From the NCBI GenBank assembly GCA_964520585.1, contig CAZFOO010000179.1, positions 1 to 5,597 on the forward strand: a stretch of 5,597 nucleotides of DNA, written 5' to 3'. This DNA is from PXAP01 sp964520585. GTDB lineage: Bacteria > Bacteroidota > Bacteroidia > Bacteroidales > PUMT01. Positions 1-5,597 of this stretch are shown here, one piece after another. The notes under the pieces are model-generated. The model was not told the DNA's origin, did not search any database, and saw nothing but the letters and a program-made list of their open reading frames with translations. Position 1 is the first letter of the stretch. Every line of letters begins with the position of its first letter. A program made the translations under genes and the position numbers.

Positions 1-39
1 TCCCGTGGTTAAGATTGCTAAGAAAATTAATTTTTTCAT
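1..39 (-). CDS. Start of a third secreted-protein gene (13 codons, truncated by window edge)
   Basis: An ATG at 39-37 on the minus strand opens a frame that runs to the window edge as MKKLIFLAILTTG. Two lysines followed by a hydrophobic run is the classic start of a Sec signal peptide and resembles the start of the neighbouring gene at 2215, so this is probably another exported protein. The start lies 67 bases beyond the stop of the Asp-box gene, on the same strand, and is preceded by an A/T-rich leader without a Shine-Dalgarno motif, as is usual in Bacteroidota. A probable terminator lies between the two genes. Nothing can be said about the mature protein, because only the leader is visible. 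The call rests on 13 codons and could be a chance frame, but position, strand and composition all fit a real gene. Confidence 0.68.
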   Translation of the reverse strand, partial: MKKLIFLAILTTG

Positions 40-60
40 GATAGTTCCATTTTAATTTTA

Positions 61-94
61 TAAAAACCGGGGCAATCCAAGAAAACTGTCCCGG
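61..94 (-). terminator. Probable Rho-independent terminator after the Asp-box gene
   Basis: Read on the minus strand, CCGGG (94-90) pairs with CCCGG (71-67). An A/C mismatch, two more Watson-Crick pairs and some weaker G-U/U-A pairs continue toward the loop. The 3' arm is followed at once by five T's (66-62). The stem begins 12 bases after the TGA stop at 109-107. A GC-rich stem followed by a U-tract is the standard intrinsic-terminator layout, and it works only for minus-strand transcription because the other side lacks a U-tract. The stem has one internal mismatch, so termination may be partial. Confidence 0.65.
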
Positions 95-106
95 AAAGTT
101 TGATTA

Positions 107-2215
107 TCATTGTTTGATTATTTTATTCATTATCATTTTCCCCCCGGTTTCCCGTATGCCAACCAGGTACATGCCTGCATCCAGTCCGGACAGGTCGATG
201 GTGGCCGTGTTTCCGGCAACCATGGTTTTTTTGACGGCTTTTCCTCCGAGATCATATATGCTGACCGATTGTATTGTGCCGGATGACTGAATGGTAAGCA
301 TATCCGAAACAGGGTTGGGATAGATAGTAATATTTTGATCACTGGTTGCAACTTCAAACTCCTGATTTGTCAATGGCGGATATTCAATTTGGTCCACCGT
401 GTCGGGCATTTCGGGCAAGGTTTCAAAATCGTAGCGATACACCCCGGCCACGTCATCGTCTACACCTAACAAGAGGCTGTAAGGCGTGCTGTACATGGTA
501 TAAGGAAGGACATCAGTTGGCAGCCCGTCTACAAATTCATTCCATTGACCCATGGAAGAAGAAGTAAAATACACGGACCTTTTGCGGGTTGCATTTGTTG
601 CATCATCCGTTATAACGGCAAAAACAGAGTCTGACCTGGTTGTTTCAGGCCATAAACTTCCACATTTCGATGGTAATCCATTTGTAAAACTATTAAAACT
701 TACACCATCCGATGATTTATAAACAGGTTCCTGGTTTAAGGGATAAGTACCCATATATGTAACCCCTTCTGCTTTAATAGCTTTATAGGTTACCCCACCG
801 CCGTTTATTCCGCTTATTGATTTCCATGACGATCCACCGTCAATGCTGTATTTCTTGGCCACGTATATGGTATCACCTATTACATCAAAAGCACCTCCGC
901 CTGTTGGGGCATTCGTGACTTTTGTCCAACTACCGGTAAAACCGGTCAATCTGTACAGGCCATTGTTGCTCCCCTGTTGGGCAAACATGTACAGGTCTCC
1001 ACCGTGCGTGCCAAGAGAGGGAGAAGTGATATCGCCCGGGTAATTAGTACCAACCACTGTCCATGATTTTCCCTGATCGGAAGTAACCTTAACGGTGTTT
1101 TCAGAACATGCATATATATCGGTTCCTACCACCAACATATCAATAAAATAATCGTCCGTTACAGTTGTTGGCACCCATCTCACACCTAAGGTATTGGTCT
1201 TCCACAGTCCACCGCCACCGATGCAAAAATAAGTATCGTCTATATGTCCGAAAGCCTGTGGTCGTGCAAACCCGAGTCCTTTGTTGGCCATTGCCCAGGT
1301 ATTGCCACCATCGCCCGAGCGATGAAAACCCCGGTTGCTGGCACCAAACCAAATGCCGTTTCCATCGCTGTCGATATCATTGGGGAAAGCTCCCATGTTG
1401 GAGTAAGGAACCAGGATTTTATTGGTAACGTCTACTGAATAGGTTGAATCGGAACCAGTACCCGCGAATAATTTTCCTTGTTCCTCGAAGAGTGAATTAA
1501 TGGAGGGGTGCGAAATAATTTTTGTCCAGGCAGCACCCTCATCACTACTCTCGTAAATACCGTTATTGCCCGAACAGGTATAGACTTTGCCATTTACCTC
1601 GACCATATAATCTATAGAAGCTGGCAAGCCTTCTGACTTGATCCAACTGTCGCCTCCATCGGAAGAATAATATGCCCCGGTACCATGTTCAGGGGCTACC
1701 AGGTTGGTGCCCACCTTGAAAATGCCTTCAGTGAAACTATCCGAACTGCCCAGGCCGTCCCTGCCCAGTAAATTCCATGTTGCCCCCTCGTCAGTGGATT
1801 CAAAAGCATCATTAGAAAGGTAAGAAGAAAGGTAAAGGTTGCCTTTGCTACTTACCAATGCCCCTCCATAATAAGGGGTTGTAATGCCATTATCCCTTGC
1901 CTGCCAGGTTTCTCCTTTATCCTGTGAATAATAGATATTTCCATCATGGTATGCAAAAAGGTTATTTGCCGTGGATACCATGGTGAGCGATTGATTATCC
2001 GACAAGGAAATTCCGGGAAAAGTCAATTTTTCCCAATTATCTCCATTATCTGAGGATTTGTAGAAAGACTGGTTCCCGGTTTTTACAAATACAGTTTTAT
2101 CAAAATAAATAACTTTGGAAACCGGGGTTCCTTCAGGGCCAAATGAAGCCACCCATTGAGCTTTGATGTGAAACCCAACAGCTAATAAGACCAAGAGAAT
2201 AGTTGTTTTTTTCAT
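107..2215 (-). CDS. Secreted Asp-box (BNR/sialidase-like) beta-propeller protein with T9SS type A sorting domain
   Basis: A complete 702-residue protein. Residues 1-20 form a Sec signal peptide (MKK, a hydrophobic core, then KAQ) with cleavage expected around Ala19/Gln20; no lipobox cysteine is present. Residues about 21-560 are beta-propeller repeats of roughly 43 residues marked by Asp boxes (S-x-D-x-G-x-x-W). Canonical boxes end at W61, W104, W147, W191, W230, W307, W385 and W464; decayed ones lie near 260-268, at W347, W430, F507 and W558. An acidic, proline-containing linker (about 598-626) leads to the T9SS CTD, with IYPNP at 631-635 and a final MNKIIKQ. Asp boxes are structural beta-hairpins found in sialidases, GH74 glucanases, sortilins and Ycf48-like proteins. 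I see no FRIP motif or obvious sialidase arginine triad, so the enzyme label is not justified. The gene lies 60 bases after another T9SS cargo gene. Likely role: an extracellular binding or scaffold protein, possibly a glycan-active one; substrate unknown. Confidence 0.95.
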   Translation of the reverse strand: MKKTTILLVLLAVGFHIKAQWVASFGPEGTPVSKVIYFDKTVFVKTGNQSFYKSSDNGDNWEKLTFPGISLSDNQSLTMVSTANNLFAYHDGNIYYSQDKGETWQARDNGITTPYYGGALVSSKGNLYLSSYLSNDAFESTDEGATWNLLGRDGLGSSDSFTEGIFKVGTNLVAPEHGTGAYYSSDGGDSWIKSEGLPASIDYMVEVNGKVYTCSGNNGIYESSDEGAAWTKIISHPSINSLFEEQGKLFAGTGSDSTYSVDVTNKILVPYSNMGAFPNDIDSDGNGIWFGASNRGFHRSGDGGNTWAMANKGLGFARPQAFGHIDDTYFCIGGGGLWKTNTLGVRWVPTTVTDDYFIDMLVVGTDIYACSENTVKVTSDQGKSWTVVGTNYPGDITSPSLGTHGGDLYMFAQQGSNNGLYRLTGFTGSWTKVTNAPTGGGAFDVIGDTIYVAKKYSIDGGSSWKSISGINGGGVTYKAIKAEGVTYMGTYPLNQEPVYKSSDGVSFNSFTNGLPSKCGSLWPETTRSDSVFAVITDDATNATRKRSVYFTSSSMGQWNEFVDGLPTDVLPYTMYSTPYSLLLGVDDDVAGVYRYDFETLPEMPDTVDQIEYPPLTNQEFEVATSDQNITIYPNPVSDMLTIQSSGTIQSVSIYDLGGKAVKKTMVAGNTATIDLSGLDAGMYLVGIRETGGKMIMNKIIKQ
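110..337 (-). other. T9SS type A C-terminal sorting domain of the Asp-box protein
   Basis: Residues about 627-702 show the Por secretion system C-terminal sorting pattern in order: ITIYPNPVSDMLTI, then VSIYDLGGKAVKK, then IDLSGLDAGMYLVGI, then the basic end KIIKQ. The family directs Sec-exported proteins through the outer-membrane T9SS translocon, where the CTD is removed and the cargo may be attached to A-LPS or released. The matching CTD of the upstream neighbour makes the assignment firm. Confidence 0.95.
542..2056 (-). repeat. Asp-box repeat array (protein-level, about 43-residue period)
   Basis: This covers residues 54-558 of the 702-residue protein. The tryptophans closing the boxes are spaced 43, 43, 44, 39, 77, 40, 38, 45, 34, 43 and 51 residues apart, counting decayed boxes. 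The 77-residue gap contains a decayed candidate around 260-268 (YSVDVTNKI), giving about 13 units. Box sequences include SSDNGDNW, SQDKGETW, STDEGATW, SSDGGDSW, SSDEGAAW, SGDGGNTW, TSDQGKSW and SIDGGSSW. In known structures Asp boxes sit between strands of propeller blades, so around 13 units would fit two propellers of six or seven blades, as in GH74. That fold is inferred, not seen. Confidence 0.85.
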
Positions 2216-2275
2216 AGTTTTTGTATTTAAAGTTGAACCCTGAATGATAGTTTACATCGTTCAGGCGTAAGTTAA
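2216..2275 (-). promoter_or_regulatory. 60-base intergenic leader with an imperfect hairpin
   Basis: This gap separates the NHL gene stop (2278-2276) from the Asp-box gene start (2215). It contains an inverted repeat, 2239-2248 against 2256-2265, with a 7-base loop. Nine pairs are Watson-Crick; the tenth is C/A on the minus strand but would be a G-U pair on the plus strand. No T-tract follows it in the minus direction, so it is not a convincing terminator; it may be an RNA processing or stabilising element between two co-transcribed genes. I see neither a Bacteroidota-type -7 box (TAnnTTTG) with a -33 TTG nor a Shine-Dalgarno motif. The A/T-rich stretch just before the ATG fits Bacteroidota translation starts. 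Confidence 0.45.
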
Positions 2276-5200
2276 CTATTGTTTAAAAATTTTATGCATG
2301 TCCATTTCACCATTTACACCCTGTAGTTGAAGTAAATAGATTCCTTTCTCCAAACCGGAAACATCAATAGTCAACATGTTTCCATTTACTTGGAGTTGCT
2401 TTACAATTTTTCCTGTCATATCATATAGGTAAAGTGATTGGATTGTTGCTGAGGTTTGAATATTCAACAAATCGAATACAGGATTGGGATAAATTGATAT
2501 CCCTAAGTTTGTTTTTTCATTAATAGACACTGCCCCACTACTGTTTACCAGGAGGCTGAAGGATATGGTTTTTGTGCCGGAAGAAGCAGTTCCTTTAATG
2601 CTAACATCAATGGTTCCTATTGTAGCTGACTCCGATGCCGAAAAACTTAACACTGTCGATCCGGAACCTGTCAGGCTAGTTTGGGAAAAGTTGGCTGTTA
2701 CCCCTGAAGGAAGGTTTTCTACCGTAAAGTCTACTTTTTCATTAAAACTACCTGTTGGAGTAAGTGCAATGGTAATTTCATCAGAAGTTTGTCCTTGGGT
2801 AACCTTAGCGCTGTTAACACTGGAAGCTATCGCAAAGTCTGATTTCACTGGAGTATCAGTAACAACCACGCTGTATGGATGAATCTTGAAAGTAAACTCA
2901 TCCAAGTCTTTCGGATTCGAGTAAATGGTTCCATCATATGTTTTAACATCCGCATCTGAAGGGATCTCGAGTGTGGCAGTTATTGTTGTAATATCTCCTG
3001 TAAAAGCCGGTTTATCATACGACAAAGTGGAACCATAAACAAGGTATGATGATGATTCGCTCATGGATACTTCACCGGTATAATTGCCTGTTCTATTGAT
3101 CAGAATGGTAAAGCTGCCCGATGTCCCTTTTTGAATGGTAACCGGGTTGGGGCTAAGGGTAAGCGTATATCCCGGGGGATCTTCGTTGACCAGGCTTAAC
3201 ATGATGGTCCAGCTTCGTTCAATGCTTCCGGAAGTGGCCGTGATCGTGAAGAAATCATCTGATGAGGCAACCGTGTTGTCCACGGTAAATGTAAGGTTTG
3301 TAGAATTGGTTGGTCCACTTAGGCCCGAAGGAGAAAATTCTGCTGCTACTCCCGTGGGCAATTCGCTCGTGGTAAAAGTAATTTCTCCCATGTGACCATG
3401 TAAACGGACTACCTCTAAAACAAGCATGCCCGGGTTCGATGTAGTTGCAGTCACTTGTGTGGCATCGCCTTCTAACCTAAAATCGGGCCCAGGTACTTCT
3501 TCTATAGCAATGGGTAATACCAAGGTATGGGTTTTTCCTCCCCCGATTGCTTCAATGGTAATTGATGTGCCACCCAGTTCCGCGGATGCAGAAGCCGAGA
3601 GTTCCAGGTTTGTTGAACCTGATCCTGTTATAGAAGTAGGTGTAAAGGAAGTAGAAAGTCCTGATGGGATGGTTCCCGTGGTTGAAAAAGCAACTTCGCT
3701 GTTAAATCCATTTACAGCAGTAATTGATACATCCACCGTTTCTGTTTGTCCCTGGTAAATAATCACTGAACCACTTTGACCCGTGGAAAGTAAAAAATCC
3801 GGATCGGCCGTAGCTGTTATATTTATAATAATATTTTTAGCAGTACCCTGCTGCCCGCTGATATATGGTGTCGCGGTAAGCTCGTATTGATTAGCATCTA
3901 CGGTAACGGCATTGCTTTCGTACAATTTATAATCGGCACTGTTATCGGAGTTTTCGACAATGGTTACCCCGGCTTTTTTCAATTTCCAATCCACCCTGTC
4001 AACATTGCCCGAAGTAATGGCCTTAAAATTCAAGGAAGCTGGCAAATTGGATACTTGCTCGGTGACATCAACGGTAACGTTGCTATAACCACTTACAGTA
4101 GAACCGCTTCCATCAAGGAATTCGAACCCATCTACCGAACCCGGTGTTGGAAGGCTGGACTGTGAAAATATTTGTACCCTGTTGTTCTCCTTATCGACCA
4201 CGTATACTTTGTTGGAAGAAGAAACGGCTATAGCCGCGGGTGTTTTAAATTGGGCATTTCCCGTTCCTTCCGATCCCACTTTCGCGATAAACGAACCGTC
4301 ATTAGAGAATTTTTGTACACGATGATTGCCCCATTCCGATACATAAATATTATCCTCATCGTCCAACGTAATATAAGCGGGCTGGTCAAACTCACCTTCC
4401 CCTGATCCTTTGGAGCCAAACTGCCGCTGGTACACGCCACTGCTGTTAAATACCTGCACACGGTGGTTGTCCATATCGGCTATGTAAAGATTACCACTGG
4501 CATCCATGGCAATATCCATAGGTTTGTTGAACTTACCATTTCCTGTCCCTTGTCCACCAATTGCAGACAGGTAGTTGCCGTCTTTATCGTATTTTTTTAC
4601 CGCGTTAAGCCTGATATCCGTTACCCATATGTTGCCGCCTTTGTCTTCCAGTATTCCATTGGGCCATTCGAGTCTTCCACCATCAAGTCCTTTGTCGCCA
4701 AAACCAAGCAAATTACTCGCATTCGCATCAAATTTTTGTGCAAGACGATTAAACGTGCTTACCACGAAAAAATCCGTGTTGGATGCATAGATATCGGTAA
4801 CATCCCAGATACCATCATAAATATTATTATCACTACCATTGAAAGTTTTGAGATGGTTCCCGTTTGCATCATATTTTTGAATCCGCTCGTTTTCCGTATC
4901 TGCAACGAGAAGATTGTCATTGCCATCAATAGTTATACCAAGGGGCAATGCCAGGGCGCCATCTGTTCCTGACCAGTTCCCAAACGAAGCGAGAAATGAT
5001 CCAGAACTGGTATATTTCTGAATTCTTTGGTTCTCGGGATCACATACATACACATTATCATCCTTATCCAATTCCATACCCAGGGGGAAGTCAAATTGCG
5101 TGTTACCATCCCCCCGGCTTCCGAATTTGCTTACGTATTTCCCGGATGCATCAAAGATTTGAACCCTGTGGTTCCATGATTCCGAGACATAAATTTTTCC

Positions 5201-5597
5201 ATCCGAGGCGACATCAATCCCATAAGGATTCCAAAATTGACCATTGCCTGAACCATAACCCGCATCATCTTCAATTTTCATTAAAAAGTTACCGTCTTTA
5301 TCAAATTTGGTCATTTTATCATTGCCTGCAATAACATAAATATTTGACTGGGCATCTACGCTTACATCTTGAGGACGGCTCAGTCCATCATTTGCATCCA
5401 CAAATGGAGTACCTATGTCTTTTATGTAAATCCCCGCTGCACTGTACACTTCCACCACGCTTTTTCGACCCAGGCAAACATATATTTTCCCGTCCGGACC
5501 AATATCCAAGCCATTGGGTTGGTTGGTTTCACCGGTAGCATGTTCGGAGACATTGAATTTCATTAAAAAATTACCAAATTGATCAAATTTTTGTACC
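2276..5597 (-). CDS. Large secreted NHL-repeat / Ig-like modular protein with T9SS type A sorting domain (5' end outside window)
   Basis: The frame is open to the window edge. The 11 codons before the Met at 5563 read VQKFDQFGNFL, the second half of an NHL repeat, so that Met is internal and the start and any signal peptide lie outside. Numbering from that Met gives 1095 residues. NHL repeats fill 1-470. A beta-sandwich domain (about 477-585) carries NFKAITSGNVDRVDWKL and YELTATPYISGQQGTA, resembling a domain that recurs in secreted Bacteroidota proteins. Four Ig-like modules start near 588, 693, 797 and 907. A T9SS CTD (1022-1095) has IYPNP and ends HKIFKQ. NHL repeats form propellers that bind proteins, RNA or other ligands; Ig-like modules usually act as stalks or adhesive spacers. 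I infer a surface-exposed or released binding or adhesion protein. No catalytic motif is evident. It stands immediately upstream of, and probably shares a transcript with, the Asp-box gene. Confidence 0.95.
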   Translation of the reverse strand, partial: VQKFDQFGNFLMKFNVSEHATGETNQPNGLDIGPDGKIYVCLGRKSVVEVYSAAGIYIKDIGTPFVDANDGLSRPQDVSVDAQSNIYVIAGNDKMTKFDKDGNFLMKIEDDAGYGSGNGQFWNPYGIDVASDGKIYVSESWNHRVQIFDASGKYVSKFGSRGDGNTQFDFPLGMELDKDDNVYVCDPENQRIQKYTSSGSFLASFGNWSGTDGALALPLGITIDGNDNLLVADTENERIQKYDANGNHLKTFNGSDNNIYDGIWDVTDIYASNTDFFVVSTFNRLAQKFDANASNLLGFGDKGLDGGRLEWPNGILEDKGGNIWVTDIRLNAVKKYDKDGNYLSAIGGQGTGNGKFNKPMDIAMDASGNLYIADMDNHRVQVFNSSGVYQRQFGSKGSGEGEFDQPAYITLDDEDNIYVSEWGNHRVQKFSNDGSFIAKVGSEGTGNAQFKTPAAIAVSSSNKVYVVDKENNRVQIFSQSSLPTPGSVDGFEFLDGSGSTVSGYSNVTVDVTEQVSNLPASLNFKAITSGNVDRVDWKLKKAGVTIVENSDNSADYKLYESNAVTVDANQYELTATPYISGQQGTAKNIIINITATADPDFLLSTGQSGSVIIYQGQTETVDVSITAVNGFNSEVAFSTTGTIPSGLSTSFTPTSITGSGSTNLELSASASAELGGTSITIEAIGGGKTHTLVLPIAIEEVPGPDFRLEGDATQVTATTSNPGMLVLEVVRLHGHMGEITFTTSELPTGVAAEFSPSGLSGPTNSTNLTFTVDNTVASSDDFFTITATSGSIERSWTIMLSLVNEDPPGYTLTLSPNPVTIQKGTSGSFTILINRTGNYTGEVSMSESSSYLVYGSTLSYDKPAFTGDITTITATLEIPSDADVKTYDGTIYSNPKDLDEFTFKIHPYSVVVTDTPVKSDFAIASSVNSAKVTQGQTSDEITIALTPTGSFNEKVDFTVENLPSGVTANFSQTSLTGSGSTVLSFSASESATIGTIDVSIKGTASSGTKTISFSLLVNSSGAVSINEKTNLGISIYPNPVFDLLNIQTSATIQSLYLYDMTGKIVKQLQVNGNMLTIDVSGLEKGIYLLQLQGVNGEMDMHKIFKQ
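2279..2521 (-). other. T9SS type A C-terminal sorting domain of the NHL/Ig-like protein
   Basis: Residues about 1015-1095 contain ISIYPNPVFDLLNIQ, then LYLYDMTGKIVKQ, then TIDVSGLEKGIYLLQL, and end in MHKIFKQ, the ordered motifs of the type A sorting signal. It aligns without gaps to the CTD of the downstream neighbour over 74 residues. This implies export through the outer membrane by T9SS, with removal of the CTD by the sortase-like component. Confidence 0.95.
2543..3802 (-). repeat. Four tandem Ig-like beta-sandwich modules
   Basis: Modules start near residues 588, 693, 797 and 907 and are about 105 residues long. The shared pattern is P-D-F-x-L, then a T/V-x-Q-G-Q-T turn, then G-x-F-N/S-x-x-V-x-F-x-x-x-x-L-P-S-G-V-x-x-x-F-x-P/Q-x-S-L-T-G-S-G-S-T, then an A-x-x-G-T strand and a final threonine-rich strand. 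The first and last are closest to each other (both carry TGSGST and xxLSxSAS-type strands). The second has SGPTNST in place of the TGSGST turn. The third keeps the opening and QKGTSGSFTI but has lost the LPSGV...F signature. Such modules typically act as rigid spacers or adhesive domains in secreted bacterial proteins. Confidence 0.8.
3809..4135 (-). other. Beta-sandwich domain between the NHL propeller and the Ig-like stalk
   Basis: Residues about 477-585 begin VDGFEFLDGSGSTVSGYSN and include LPASLNFKAITSGNVDRVDW, YKLYESN and YELTATPYISGQQGTAK. From memory this matches a recurring module in secreted Bacteroidota proteins, whose typical form reads like an F-x-L-x-N-A-D opening, N-I-R-A-x-T in the middle and Y-x-L-T-A-T-P-Y-S near the end. 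I do not know an established function; it is often found next to propeller or carbohydrate-related domains. The family link is a recognition call, not a search result. Confidence 0.6.
4154..5597 (-). repeat. NHL repeat array (at least ten repeats plus a partial one)
   Basis: Each unit follows the pattern P-x-x-I/G-x-x-D-x-x-x-N-I/L-Y-V-x-D-x-x-N-x-R-V-Q-K/I-F-D/S-x-x-G-x-F. Proline-marked unit starts fall at residues 16, 64, 113, 160, 207, (Asp254), 301, 348, 395 and 442, numbered from the Met at 5563. From 113 onward the spacing is exactly 47 residues (141 bases). The unit at 252-298 is decayed: it lacks the proline, the N-I-Y-V strand is TDFFVV, and the turn glycine is missing. The window edge cuts one more repeat whose tail is VQKFDQFGNFLMKF. 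Six-bladed NHL propellers are usual, so two propellers are likely, the last probably formed by the final six units. Confidence 0.92.

Noticed and set aside
36..50. Four-codon frame MELS whose stop overlaps the ATG at 39, as a possible leader peptide or earlier start
   Set aside because: It is out of frame with the third gene, ends at once, and has no supporting signal; it is expected by chance in A/T-rich sequence.
133..1438. Short open frames on both strands within the Asp-box gene
   Set aside because: They overlap a complete, domain-supported gene in other frames, and the Trp/Arg/Cys-rich translations look like shadow reading.
107..2215. Annotation as a sialidase (neuraminidase)
   Set aside because: Asp boxes alone are structural and occur in many propellers. 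I could not find the F/Y-R-I/V-P motif or a convincing arginine triad.
2216..2275. Independent promoter for the Asp-box gene
   Set aside because: No TAnnTTTG box with a correctly spaced TTG was found in the gap or in the last few codons of the upstream gene, so I do not call one.
2565..3758. Several plus-strand open frames of 86-110 codons opposite the Ig-like modules
   Set aside because: They recur at equivalent positions of the repeated modules, carry only valine/proline-rich shadow sequence, and oppose strongly supported coding sequence.
4463..4972. Plus-strand open frame of 169 codons opposite the NHL array
   Set aside because: It is antisense to clear, in-register NHL repeats. Its translation shows no domain, and the regular 141-base repeat structure with few antisense stops explains its length.
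4154..5597. CRISPR-like or DNA tandem repeat suggested by the regular 141-base periodicity
   Set aside because: The period is a protein repeat of 47 codons. The DNA units are diverged and there are no short identical repeats with unique spacers.

Overview
This window looks like a stretch of a Bacteroidota chromosome (my guess is a Cytophagales- or Flavobacteriales-like marine or soil bacterium; the order is uncertain). The reasons are two adjacent large secreted proteins that both end in a type IX secretion system (T9SS) type A sorting domain, a signal peptide ending in Ala-Gln, AT-rich leaders without a Shine-Dalgarno motif, and moderate GC content. All recognisable genes lie on the minus strand, so the biological reading order runs from high to low coordinates.

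Layout in transcription order. (1) 5597 to 2276: a 5'-truncated gene for a large modular surface or secreted protein. At least ten full NHL repeats plus the tail of an earlier one are followed by a beta-sandwich domain of about 110 residues, four Ig-like modules of about 105 residues, and a T9SS C-terminal domain (CTD). Its true start is outside the window; the Met at 5563 is internal to an NHL repeat. (2) 2275 to 2216: a 60-base gap with an imperfect hairpin and no recognisable promoter. (3) 2215 to 107: a complete 702-residue protein with a signal peptide, a beta-propeller region of eight canonical Asp-box (BNR) motifs plus several decayed ones, a short acidic linker and a T9SS CTD. (4) 106 to 40: a gap with a probable Rho-independent terminator. 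(5) 39 to 1: the first 13 codons of a third gene, whose product begins like a signal peptide.

The two large genes are probably co-transcribed or at least co-regulated. Their products should cross the inner membrane by Sec (seen directly only for the second), cross the outer membrane by T9SS, and be released or anchored at the cell surface. Their CTDs are unusually alike (41 of 74 positions identical without gaps, by hand count). Both bodies are repeat-built beta-propellers, which suggests binding or scaffold roles, but no substrate or catalytic activity can be read from the sequence. I see no RNA gene, mobile element, CRISPR array or defence system. The window is an ordinary secreted-protein locus with some structurally interesting repeat architecture.
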